The position numbers and the translations under genes are program-made. From contig CAZUGQ010000001.1 in assembly GCA_964620125.1 (NCBI GenBank), positions 124,001-188,000 on the forward strand: 64,000 bases of DNA, given 5' to 3'. Source of the stretch: OLB6 sp964620125 (GTDB taxonomy: Bacteria; Bacteroidota; Ignavibacteria; Kapaibacteriales; Kapaibacteriaceae). Positions within the stretch are counted from its first letter, which is position 1, and every line of letters begins with the position of its first letter. Below the pieces are notes generated by a model. The model did no database searches and had not been told where the DNA came from. It was given only the letters and a program-made list of their open reading frames with translations. This document shows positions 26,813 through 36,000 of the stretch, piece by piece.

Positions 26813-27792
26813 CCCTCCTGCGCGATTATGTGCGTGAGATTGACGCTGCATTAGCCGATACGTTGGCTGCGTACACATCGCCCCCAGAATTGTACGAACC
26901 CGTACGGTACCTCTTTGAAGCAGGTGGAAAGCGCATACGACCCGTGCTTGTGTTGCTCTCGGCCGAAGCTGTCGGCGGACGATATGAGGACGCGCTTCAT
27001 GCTGCTGTGGCAGCCGAGCTGCTGCACAACTTTACACTCGTCCACGACGACATCATGGATCGATCGCCTTTGCGGCGTGGCCGACCAACGATGCATGTGA
27101 AGTACAACGAAAACACCGCCATCCTGAGCGGAGATGTGATGATGGGCTTGGCCATGCGCCTGGCCGCCGTAAGCGCCGCTCATGCACCTGACCCCGTTGC
27201 CGTTCACGACGTGTTTGCGAAAGGCTTCATTGATGTTTGTGAAGGGCAAGCCATGGACATGGCCTTCATGCGCAGGGCCAATGTAACAGTAGATGAGTAC
27301 TTCCACATGATTGAACGCAAGACGGCCAGGTTACTGGAGATGTGCGTAAGCATGGGAGCCATGATTGGGGGGGGGACGCCACCGCAGGTCGAAGCCTTGA
27401 GAACCTTTGCTCGCGACATTGGTGTTGCCTTCCAGTTGCAGGATGATCTGCTCGACCTTGATGGATCCGACGAGTTCGGTAAGGCTCCCGGTGGTGATCT
27501 TGTTGAAGGCAAGCGGACGTGGCTGGTGTTGCGAGCACGGGATCGCATGCGCGATGGATTCGAACACTGCAAGCCACTTGTAGAACAGTTCTTTGCGCAT
27601 GGTGGGATTGCACGTCAGCAGGTGCCCCAGTTTCGAGAGTGCCTTGTTGAGATGGGTGTTATCGAGGAAGCCCGACGTACCGTACAGCAGTTGACGGACG
27701 AAGCTTTCGTGCACTTGAACCTCCTGCCCGACACAGAAGCCCGGCAGCATCTCGCAGGACTGGCGCGTATGCTGATGGGTCGCAGTTCGTAG
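26791..27792 (+). CDS. Polyprenyl diphosphate synthase
   Basis: Trans-prenyltransferase that extends IPP units on an allylic primer. 333 residues from MPTLDLMTLL; the ATG at 26809, overlapping the idi stop as ATGA, is equally possible. The first Asp-rich motif is HDDIMDRSPLRRGRPT and the second LQDDLLDLDG, with GGKRIRPVL near residue 45. Chain length cannot be read with confidence; octaprenyl-type synthases for quinones have this form. A run of nine G at 27367-27375 encodes part of MIGGGTPP and keeps frame. Confidence 0.9.
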   Translation: MPTLDLMTLLRDYVREIDAALADTLAAYTSPPELYEPVRYLFEAGGKRIRPVLVLLSAEAVGGRYEDALHAAVAAELLHNFTLVHDDIMDRSPLRRGRPTMHVKYNENTAILSGDVMMGLAMRLAAVSAAHAPDPVAVHDVFAKGFIDVCEGQAMDMAFMRRANVTVDEYFHMIERKTARLLEMCVSMGAMIGGGTPPQVEALRTFARDIGVAFQLQDDLLDLDGSDEFGKAPGGDLVEGKRTWLVLRARDRMRDGFEHCKPLVEQFFAHGGIARQQVPQFRECLVEMGVIEEARRTVQQLTDEAFVHLNLLPDTEARQHLAGLARMLMGRSS

Positions 27793-27803
27793 CTTCGGCA
27801 CTC

Positions 27804-29132
27804 ATGCGTATCACCGTTCTTGGTGCCGGCCGCAGTGGCCTGGCAGCAGCCCTGCTTGCACATCGTAAGGGTGACCACGTGTTTGTTTCCGAAGCTGCGA
27901 CGCAGGAACGGTTTCAACACACAATGGCAACCCTTAACCAGCATGCTATACCGTTTGAGTTCGGAGCTCATACCGATAAGGCACTGCGTGCGGACCTCAT
28001 CGTTGTGAGTCCCGGAATTCCTCCCCACAGTCCCGTGCGGGTTGCAGCCATACAAGCCGGTATTCCTGTGATCGGAGAACTCGAATATGCCTCCAGGTAC
28101 GTTGCCAATCCTATAATCGCTATAACCGGCACGAATGGTAAAACAACCACAACGGCTCTCACAGCACACATTCTTGTTGGCGGAGGAGTGTCGGCACTTG
28201 CCTGTGGAAACATTGGTACGCCGTTGAGTTCTCTTGTTGACGGCATTGACCCAAACACGGTTATCGTTGTGGAAGCCAGTTCCTTTCAATTGGATACAAC
28301 GGAACATTTCCATCCAACTGTAAGTGTTCTCCTCAACATCACGCCCGACCACCTTGCCTATCATGGTGGATTTGAGCAGTACAAACAGTCCAAGTGGAAA
28401 ATCTTTGCTCGGCAACGAAACAAAGACCTCGTAGTTTTGAATGCCGACGATGAGCATGTGATGGCTGCCACGTCGGCAATCGGTTGCGCCACAGCGTTCT
28501 TCAGCACACGTAGTGAGGTGAAGGGGGCTTTCGTCCGGGGGGGCGAAGTGGTGTTCCGAGACAGCAGCAACAAAGAGGAGCCACTTATGCCCGTCCGCCG
28601 ATTGGGTTTGCCGGGGTTGCACAACACGTACAACTCCATGGCTGCAGCGTTAGCCTCGCGTGCCTTCGAGGTAAGTAACGAGAGTATTCGTGATTCACTG
28701 TCATCATTTGCCGGTGTAGAGCATCGGCTTGAGAATGTGCGCACGTTGAACGGTGTGCGATGGATAAACGACAGCAAGGCAACCAACGTGAATGCCGCGT
28801 GGTTTGCGTTAGCGAGCTTCGACCATCCCATCGTATGGATAGCCGGCGGTCGTTCTGAAGACAACGACTACTCTTTACTGGACGAGTTGGTTGCCACCAA
28901 CGTGAAGGCCATTGTTTGTATAGGTGAGCAGGCCGACGTGATTTTCAACCGTTGGTGTACAACGCATCGTTGCCATAAGGCACACACCATGCGCGAAGCT
29001 GTGCATGCAGCCGCGGAATTCGCCGAGTCAGCCGACATTGTTCTCCTATCCCCAGCCTGCAAGAGTTTCGACATGTTCGGGTCGTATGAGGAGAGGGGGA
29101 AGGTGTTTAAGGAAGCGGTGATGGAGATGTGA
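27804..29132 (+). CDS. murD: UDP-N-acetylmuramoylalanine--D-glutamate ligase
   Basis: Adds D-glutamate to UDP-MurNAc-L-Ala in the cytoplasm. 442 residues: N-terminal Rossmann LGAGRSGLAAALLA, the ATP loop ITGTNGKTTTT near residue 112, LNITPDHLAYHGG, and the C-terminal block LLSPACKSFDMFGSYEERGKVF characteristic of MurD. It follows the prenyl synthase by 11 bp and ends the run before a tandem repeat and a strong terminator. No other dcw-cluster gene is adjacent, so the mur genes here are scattered. Confidence 0.95.
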   Translation: MRITVLGAGRSGLAAALLAHRKGDHVFVSEAATQERFQHTMATLNQHAIPFEFGAHTDKALRADLIVVSPGIPPHSPVRVAAIQAGIPVIGELEYASRYVANPIIAITGTNGKTTTTALTAHILVGGGVSALACGNIGTPLSSLVDGIDPNTVIVVEASSFQLDTTEHFHPTVSVLLNITPDHLAYHGGFEQYKQSKWKIFARQRNKDLVVLNADDEHVMAATSAIGCATAFFSTRSEVKGAFVRGGEVVFRDSSNKEEPLMPVRRLGLPGLHNTYNSMAAALASRAFEVSNESIRDSLSSFAGVEHRLENVRTLNGVRWINDSKATNVNAAWFALASFDHPIVWIAGGRSEDNDYSLLDELVATNVKAIVCIGEQADVIFNRWCTTHRCHKAHTMREAVHAAAEFAESADIVLLSPACKSFDMFGSYEERGKVFKEAVMEM

Positions 29133-29190
29133 GGGTAGGGGCGTAGGGGCGTAGGGGCGCAAGGGCGTAGGGGCGTAAGGGCGTAAGGGC
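29133..29190 (+). repeat. Short G-rich tandem repeat after murD
   Basis: About seven imperfect copies of the 8-bp unit GTAGGGGC (variants GTAAGGGC and GCAAGGGC) start directly at the murD stop codon. The unit is not a multiple of three and lies outside coding sequence. There are no spacers, so it is not a CRISPR array. Confidence 0.85.
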
Positions 29191-29197
29191 TACCGAC

Positions 29198-29260
29198 AGT
29201 GCCGGGAACTAAAGTGCCGGGTACTCATGTACCCGGCACTTTAGTTCCCGGCACTTTTTT
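29198..29260 (+). terminator. Perfect 26-bp-stem intrinsic terminator built from AGTGCCGGG units
   Basis: The arms 29199-29224 and 29229-29254 are perfectly complementary, with a 4-nt loop (TCAT), and are followed by six T. Each arm consists of two 15-bp units, AGTGCCGGGAACTAA and AGTGCCGGGTACTCA, or their inverted copies. It ends the murD transcript 27 bp before the ABC gene. Confidence 0.9.
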
Positions 29261-29286
29261 CATCCGCCGTGCGTTATCGGCCGCCA

Positions 29287-30009
29287 ATGCATGAGCCCAT
29301 CATCGAACTGCGCGGCCTCCGTAAACACTACGGCTCCTTCACAGCTGTAGATGGCTTAGATCTCACCGTGTTCAAGGGCGACATCTACGGCTTCCTCGGT
29401 CCAAACGGAGCAGGGAAAAGCACAACGATTCGCATGATGTTATCACTCGTGCAACCTTCAGCCGGTACCATCAACATCTTCGGTAAGCCCCTTTCCACCC
29501 ATCGCATGGAAATCCTGCGTCGCATCGGTTCGATCGTGGAACGGCCAGACTTCTACAACTACCTTTCGGCACGGCGCAACATGGAATTGCTGGGAAGACT
29601 CAGCGGTGCTGATGTTAGCAGGGCGAATATCCTGCGCGTACTGGATATGGTGGGTCTGGCTTCGCGAGCTGAAAGCAAGGTGAAAACATTTTCCCACGGC
29701 ATGAAACAGCGGCTAGGCATCGCACAGGCACTCTTGCATGAACCGGACCTCGTAGTCCTTGATGAACCAACCACCGGCCTAGATCCACACGGAATGGTAG
29801 ATGTGCGAAACATCATCCTAAGCCTTGCTCGCGACCATAACAAGACGGTTGTGCTCTCCTCGCACATCCTCCCAGAAGTTGAGCTCACAGCAACTCGTAT
29901 GGTGATCATCAATCGGGGTAAGGCTCTGGTGGAGGGGGCTGTGGAAGAGGTGGTCAAGGATCGCGGTCTTGAAGAGTTCTTCATCTCCCTCACGCGGGAC
30001 GCGGCATGA
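29287..30009 (+). CDS. ABC transporter ATP-binding protein
   Basis: 240 residues from MHEPIIEL. Walker A GPNGAGKST, a signature in the variant form FSHGMKQRLGIAQALL common in bacitracin/ABC-2-type exporters, Walker B VVLDEPTTGLDPHG and the switch His in VVLSSHILPE. It pairs with the permease 25 bp downstream. Substrate unknown; such two-gene sets export drugs, peptides or lipids. An upstream in-frame ATG at 29269 adds only six residues and overlaps the terminator region closely. Confidence 0.9.
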   Translation: MHEPIIELRGLRKHYGSFTAVDGLDLTVFKGDIYGFLGPNGAGKSTTIRMMLSLVQPSAGTINIFGKPLSTHRMEILRRIGSIVERPDFYNYLSARRNMELLGRLSGADVSRANILRVLDMVGLASRAESKVKTFSHGMKQRLGIAQALLHEPDLVVLDEPTTGLDPHGMVDVRNIILSLARDHNKTVVLSSHILPEVELTATRMVIINRGKALVEGAVEEVVKDRGLEEFFISLTRDAA

Positions 30010-30034
30010 GAACAACGGCAATCGCGGAGGGTGA

Positions 30035-30871
30035 ATGGTAGTTGCCCTTCGCGTGGAACTCGAAAAAATCTTCTCCAAGTGGCGCACGTACATTGGCTTC
30101 ATCGCCTTGGGTGTGGTGATTCCCATCGTTATCATCTCCATGGGCATCGAAGGCATGAACTACTTTTCCTTCGCAACACAAGGCCTGCAACAGAACTTCA
30201 CCTTCGCTGGCAACCTGATGAACGGCTACACAGCGTCGTACATCATCTTCGGGATGTTGTATGTACACGTGCCGTTCCTCGTAACACTCGTGGCTGGCGA
30301 CATTCTTGCCGGTGAAGCCACGGGAGGCACCTATCGGCTGCTGCTTACTCGACCGCTCTCGCGATTCACAATGGTCACCAGCAAGTACATCGCTACGCTT
30401 ATCAGCACTAACCTCCTGATCGTCTTCATGGCCCTAGTAAGTCTGGGACTGGGCGTGCTCATCCTGGGCGTTGGCGAAGTGGTTGTTATTCGATCTAAGA
30501 TTACCATCCTCGCACAGAACGATGCACTGTGGCGCTTTGCACTCGCCTATTGCTATGGCGCACTTGCAATGACCACGGTGAGCAGTGTGGCATTCCTCCT
30601 GTCTTCGCTGGTAGAGAATGCCATCGGTCCGATCATGACAACCATGGCCATCATCATCGTCTTCCTGATTCTTACGGCCATCACTGCTCCATGGATGGAC
30701 TCGGTTCGGCCATGGTTCTTTACGTCGCACATGAACGCCTGGCGCTACCTTTTCGACCAAACGGTTGATTGGTGGCGAGTATGTTCCAGTGCACTTGTTC
30801 TTCTCGCACACTGTATAGCTTGTTATCTGGGTGCATTAATCGTTATCAGCAGGAAGGACATCCTAACGTGA
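30035..30871 (+). CDS. ABC-2 type permease
   Basis: 278 residues with six hydrophobic segments and the ABC-2 hallmark block LVAGDILAGEATGGTYRLLLTRPLSR between the second and third. The N-terminal VVALRVELEKIFSKWRTYIGF is the cytoplasmic coupling segment. It is the membrane partner of the ATPase at 29287. Its TGA overlaps the GTG start of the next gene, so the LolA-like protein is translationally coupled to it. Confidence 0.85.
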   Translation: MVVALRVELEKIFSKWRTYIGFIALGVVIPIVIISMGIEGMNYFSFATQGLQQNFTFAGNLMNGYTASYIIFGMLYVHVPFLVTLVAGDILAGEATGGTYRLLLTRPLSRFTMVTSKYIATLISTNLLIVFMALVSLGLGVLILGVGEVVVIRSKITILAQNDALWRFALAYCYGALAMTTVSSVAFLLSSLVENAIGPIMTTMAIIIVFLILTAITAPWMDSVRPWFFTSHMNAWRYLFDQTVDWWRVCSSALVLLAHCIACYLGALIVISRKDILT

Positions 30872-31548
30872 TTCGCTTGTTGCCCCTATTTGCCTTGATA
30901 GCAGCTACTAACGCACTAGCACAAACACCTGCACGCGTTATCGCTCAGATCGAGGAAAAGTTGAAGTCCGTTAAGTCATACACCACCTCCCTGAACCTCA
31001 AGGTTGACGTACCATTCATCGAAGCGCCACCCTCGAAGGCAACGCTGTACTACAAGGCACCGGATAAAAGTCATCTGGAGGCTGAAGGCTTTGCCATGCT
31101 TCCCAAGCAGGGGGCTGACTTAAACGTAACCAGACTCCTTGCACAGCCTCATGTTGCGGTTGATGCCGGCCGTGAAGAGTTCCAGGGCGTTACCATGCGC
31201 AAGATCAAGGTGCTCCCTGCTGATGACCAATCGCCGGTGGCCGTAGCAACGTTTCTGATTGATACCACGATGATGCTGCCGCGAAAGGTTATTACCACTA
31301 CTCGCTCGGGCGGCACCTTGGTAGCCGAGCTTGTGTACGACAATGCGGCTGCCAGTGCCTACGCACTACCATCGTACACGAAGCTCGTGCTGGAAATTCC
31401 AATGATGGATCTGCCGCGAACGATGACGGGTGATTTCGACAAGAAGAAACGCGATCAGCCAAACAAACCCGTGAAGGCCATCGTGGAAATCTGGTATACC
31501 AACTACCGGTTCAACATTCCCATTCCAGACTCTGTGTTCAGCAACTGA
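30868..31548 (+). CDS. LolA-like periplasmic protein
   Basis: 226 residues from a GTG that overlaps the permease stop (GTGA). It has a signal peptide (IRLLPLFALIAATNALAQ), then VIAQIEEKLKSVKSYTTSLNLKV, a pattern of the LolA/outer-membrane lipoprotein-sorting fold, which forms an open beta-barrel binding acyl chains. The genuine LolA hallmark residues cannot be confirmed by eye. The coupling to an ABC exporter suggests a periplasmic carrier for the exported, perhaps lipidic, substrate. Its end is 6 bp from the convergent xth gene. Confidence 0.6.
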   Translation: MIRLLPLFALIAATNALAQTPARVIAQIEEKLKSVKSYTTSLNLKVDVPFIEAPPSKATLYYKAPDKSHLEAEGFAMLPKQGADLNVTRLLAQPHVAVDAGREEFQGVTMRKIKVLPADDQSPVAVATFLIDTTMMLPRKVITTTRSGGTLVAELVYDNAAASAYALPSYTKLVLEIPMMDLPRTMTGDFDKKKRDQPNKPVKAIVEIWYTNYRFNIPIPDSVFSN

Positions 31549-31554
31549 ACCGCA

Positions 31555-32325
31555 CTAAGGATTCAGGATGATGCCTACCGGACAGTGATCACTGCCCATC
31601 ACCTCCTGCGAGATGTAGGCATTCTTGAGTGCCGGTCGCAGATCGCTGGTAATCCAATGGTAGTCAATTCTCCAACCCACATTGCGTTCACGTGCACGGG
31701 TTATCTGATCCCAATACGAATACTGATTGGGTTCATCCGGATGGAACTCTCGGAACGTATCCAGCCATCCATCGCGAACTAACTCGTCAAGCTTTGCACG
31801 CTCCTCCGGTAGGAAGCCAGTGGTGTTTTCGTTTTCCTTAGGTCGAGCAAGATCGATGGGTTTGTGAGCTGTGTTGTAATCGCCACATACAACGATCTTC
31901 CTGCCAGCCTTGCGTTGCTGTGCACAGCGTGCAAAGAGTTTGTCGTAAAACTCCAGCTTATACGGCACCCGCACATGATCTTTGCTGCCGTTTGGGAAGT
32001 ACACACCGTACAGAATGAAGGCTCCGTAGTCAACTTCCAGAATGCGACCTTCATTGTCGATGTCTTCCACGCCAATCTTCATGTTCACGTTCTCAGGCTT
32101 CACGCGCGTGAGAACTGCTACGCCGCTGTAGCCCTTCTTACGTTCGCATGGATGCCAGAAGGTTTCGTAACCGGGTACGTTGCGGGCTTCAGCCGGAATA
32201 TTCTCCGGCGCTGCCTTGGTTTCCTGCAGGCACACGACGTCCGGCTTCGCCGACTTCAGCCAATCCAAAAAACCTTTGTTAATGGCGGCCTTGATGCCGT
32301 TGATGTTCCAGGAAACGATCTTCAT
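31555..32325 (-). CDS. xth: Exodeoxyribonuclease III
   Basis: AP endonuclease/3'-5' exonuclease of base-excision repair. 256 residues: KIVSWNINGIKAA at the N-terminus, the metal-binding Glu in VCLQETKAA, the catalytic block GDYNTAHKPIDLARPKEN, WRIDYHWIT and the C-terminal GSDHCPVGI. Everything needed for activity is present. It follows pyrE on the same strand, separated by a 160-bp tandem repeat. Confidence 0.94.
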   Translation of the reverse strand: MKIVSWNINGIKAAINKGFLDWLKSAKPDVVCLQETKAAPENIPAEARNVPGYETFWHPCERKKGYSGVAVLTRVKPENVNMKIGVEDIDNEGRILEVDYGAFILYGVYFPNGSKDHVRVPYKLEFYDKLFARCAQQRKAGRKIVVCGDYNTAHKPIDLARPKENENTTGFLPEERAKLDELVRDGWLDTFREFHPDEPNQYSYWDQITRARERNVGWRIDYHWITSDLRPALKNAYISQEVMGSDHCPVGIILNP

Positions 32326-32328
32326 ACC

Positions 32329-32480
32329 GAGTTACGGGAGTTGCGGGAGTTACGGAGTTACGGAGTTACGGAGTTACGGAGTTACGGAGTTACGGGAGTT
32401 ACGGAGTTACGGATTTGCGGGAGTTACGGAGATACGGGGTTTCGGGAGATACGGAGTTTCGGGAGTTACGGATTACCGGA
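32329..32480. repeat. Tandem repeat of GAGTTACG-type units between pyrE and xth
   Basis: Roughly 16 imperfect 8- to 10-bp units, GAGTTACG, GGAGTTACG, GAGATACGG and GAGTTTCGG variants, fill almost the whole spacer. It begins 4 bp upstream of the xth start codon, so it occupies the position of the xth leader. There are no unique spacers, so it is not CRISPR. Confidence 0.9.
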
Positions 32481-32486
32481 TACTGG

Positions 32487-33023
32487 TTATGAACGTTCAG
32501 TGCTCAAGTCGGAGCTTGTGAACAGTGCTAGCAACTCGTAGCCTTCGGCAGCTAATGCTGCTCGCCCGCCCTGTTCGCGATCGATCGCACACAGTACATG
32601 GGTGATGTTGGCACCGAGGGCGCGCAGGTCCTTGCCGCTCATGAGTACCTGACCGCCGGATGTAACAACATCTTCCACGATGACCACACGTTTGTTTGTA
32701 ACATCGGGTCCCTCGCAAAGGCGGCGCGTGCCGTACTCCTTGGCTTGTTTGCGCACGAAGGCGGCGGGCAAACCGGTCTCCAAACTAAGCGCTACGGCTA
32801 GGGCCACGCCACCAAGCTCGAGCCCGGCGAGGACTTCAGTGCCAACTGGGATTAGGGGGCTTGCCATTCGCGCTATAGATGCGAGGAGCTTCGGGTCGCT
32901 TTCAAACTGGTACTTGTCAAAGTAATAGGTACTGGTCTGCCCACTTCGTAACAAGAAGTTGCCGCTAAGCATTGCAACTTCTTTGATACGAGCGGCGAGT
33001 TCGGTTTTGGATTCGATGATCAT
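32487..33023 (-). CDS. pyrE: Orotate phosphoribosyltransferase
   Basis: Joins orotate to PRPP to give OMP, the substrate of the PyrF encoded at 8666. 178 residues from MIIESKTELA. The PRPP-binding loop VIVEDVVTSGGQVL and the catalytic-loop residues FVRKQAKEYGTRRLCEG are present. The earlier in-frame start at 33056 would add an unrelated Arg-rich stretch. Downstream lies the tandem repeat and then xth. Confidence 0.92.
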   Translation of the reverse strand: MIIESKTELAARIKEVAMLSGNFLLRSGQTSTYYFDKYQFESDPKLLASIARMASPLIPVGTEVLAGLELGGVALAVALSLETGLPAAFVRKQAKEYGTRRLCEGPDVTNKRVVIVEDVVTSGGQVLMSGKDLRALGANITHVLCAIDREQGGRAALAAEGYELLALFTSSDLSTERS

Positions 33024-33090
33024 GGGCAGCAAAATACTACGGCGGCACCTCCGCAAGGGAGATGCCGCCGCATGTGTACTGCAGCACTGC

Positions 33091-36000
33091 TTAGTGTGCG
33101 ATGATCACAGGCACGGTGGTGATGCTGCCTGCGTATTCCAAACGAATGAAGAATGTTCCAGAGGCACCGAGTGCTGCACTGTTGATGGCAAAGCTGTGCT
33201 GTCCTGCAGAGAGCATACCATCGGCCAGCACAGTTACTTCATGGCCATGGATGTCTGCTACAACAAGCCGACCATGTGCATCCGTTGGCAGTTCAAATCG
33301 AACTGCACCTTGGGTGCGTACTGGTTGAGGCTCAACGCGTAGGTTCAGGCTGCCCGCTACTCCTTCGGATACCGAAACTGGGTCAAGTACGGTAATCACG
33401 CAGCGGTTCGATTCCACACCACCACAGGAGTTGGTTACCCAGCAGAAGTATTCACCAGCATCGGACTTTTGGACGTTGTTGATCGTTAGGCTGGCTGATG
33501 TAGCTCCGGCAATCGGACTACCATTCCGATACCATTGATAACGAATCACTGGATCGCCAGCACTGAGTGAAACACTCAGATTGATCACGCCGCCAACTCG
33601 CACGCTGGATGTGTATGGCAAACCGCGACCGATGACGGGCTTCTTGACCACGTTAACAATCGCTGGATTGCTCACGGCAATCACCTCCACACACGATCCA
33701 TGCACACGGCAGCGATAGGTTCCCGCTTGGAAAGCGTTGTAGGTGTTTTCCGTTGCACCAAGGATTGCTACACCATTCCGCTCCCACTGGTAAGTAAGAT
33801 CCACACCGCTTGCAACAACCTTGAGCACGGCACCAAAACCTTCGCAGATACTAAAGACATTGCCACCATCTTCAGCTTCCGGTTGTTTGGTGATGATTGG
33901 CTGCTCGATCACATCCAGCCGCACCTGATTGCTATGCAACGGTTCGTTCGAAGGCGTTCCCGTGATAAGGCAAACGTATGTCTGTGCATCCTCAATCGTT
34001 GCGTCTTCGATGGTTAGCGTTGGCGTTTGCGAACCCTTGATGCGATTGTTGTCTACAAGGAAAGCACCATTAGGCAGCTTCCACTGATACCGCAAGCCAA
34101 TGTCACCACCACTGGGATTTGCTGCAACGCTGAACATGGCATCGTTACCAGGGCAAACCACCATGCTTACCGGCTGTTGAGTGATGAGGATGCGTGGAAT
34201 GAGAACAGCAGCATCCTGTGAACGAACGGAACTGCAACCACCCGTTACGATACAGTAGTAGTACGAAGATGTGTCGGCAAACTGCACATACCGAATGGTA
34301 AGAGTCTTGGTCTTTGTACCAGCAAACTTGTCGTTGTCATTGAGTGCTACCCCTGCACGATACCATTGATAGGTTTCGCCACTCTTATTTGTAGCATCAC
34401 AGGTTAGGAACACCGTCACATCATTGTCAACCTGCGTAAGGCGCTTTGGTTGTGTATTGATGCGCGTTCTCTCGAACACCGTAACCACGGTTGGAGTTGG
34501 AGTAATCGTCATGCCACCATCGGCGGTTACGTTGCAGTGATATGTGCCCGCAACACTCACACCGGATATCGGCGTTGAGTACGTCTTGTTTGTGGCACCA
34601 GCAATGGCAACATTGTTCTTGAACCATTGATAGGTGAGGTTCGGGCCGGTGGCGTTTACGGTTAGCGTGAGAACGTCGCCAATACAAACCGCAGCGGTAG
34701 GTGCAGGTGCCGAAACGATGCGCGGAATACGAACGGAATAGATGCTTAGCGTGCCGCTGATCTCGTTGCCACAAATCAGTACATCATTGCCATTGGGACT
34801 TGTGGAAGCGTCAATGAAGTGCAGGATTTCCGGTCCCAGATCGCCAACCGTTCCGTTCTGCACATTCGTCAGATTGGGGGTAACTGAGAAGTTGCGGCTG
34901 TTGATGTAGTCAATGTACTTTCCGTTCAGCACGTTCGAAATGTTATACATGAACGTGTGCCCGATGCGCTCGCAGCCTATGAAGGCATACGTGCTGTCGT
35001 TGATCTTGCCTGTGGCAATGGTTTCCGGTTCAGGTCCTTTGTTATCCGAGCGGTCATCACGTGCGTTCGTTGTGTTCCCGGCGTTGAAGTTGCTAGGATG
35101 GAAGGCTGCCGTTTTGGTTTCGAACTCGCTGCCACTGTCCCACAGAAGATTGCCATCAGCATTCCAGATGGAGAAGCCGCGACCACCAAGAGTATAGAGT
35201 TCGTCGAAGTCTCCATCACCATCCAAGTCGCCCATGGTATTGGTGACATTTAGGCGGCCTGCACCAAGGTCTGACTTCAGCGTTGGGAAAGCAGACGTGA
35301 GCGATGCATCAATGGTTAAGTCCTTAATGCGCTCTTCTTCTTCAATTGCGTCGTACTCACGTGCATCACCTTCGTTAGCACTTACCAGATAGTTGGCACC
35401 GTTAATCTCAACAACAGAAATGGCATCGGGCTGATACATGCCATACACAGGCCAGTTGGCTATGATGTTGCCATTGTCGCGGTCACTTGCGTCCAACCCG
35501 TTGGGCCGGTCGAAAGTGATAATACCCAACACGGGGTTAGCACTGGCGTTTACAGTGATGGTGCCATTCGGCGGATTAGGAAGTACGGAACCACCAACAC
35601 CAAAGTCGTTGTCGTTGATCACGGCAAACGTTGTTGCATTAATGCGCGCAATGCCTTCTACCTTGTCTACGCTGCTATATCCTACACCAGGAAGGTACAC
35701 GGCCTTCTTCTTCACAACAGGTCGAACACCCTTAGCATACATCTGAGCAAAGGTGAGGTTCTCGATGGTTTCACCTACACCTAGTGCTGGCGGGTTCGTA
35801 AAGATGTTCGTGGCACCCTTGAGATCAATCTCGAAAATGTACTTGCGAGCACGCAGGCCGGTGGCGTCATCGCGTTCTACCACGTAGAACTTGCCATTGC
35901 CGAGCGATACTGCGTCACCAATCTTATCTGCTGAACCCCACTTCTCGTGCATTGGGTACAGATACTCGCCCACGATCTGTTTGGTAACCACATTCATTGC

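Noticed and set aside
32329..32480. CRISPR-like regular repeats
   Set aside because: Units are 8 to 10 bp and contiguous, without spacers, and no cas genes are present. The same applies to 29133-29190 and 21279-21359.
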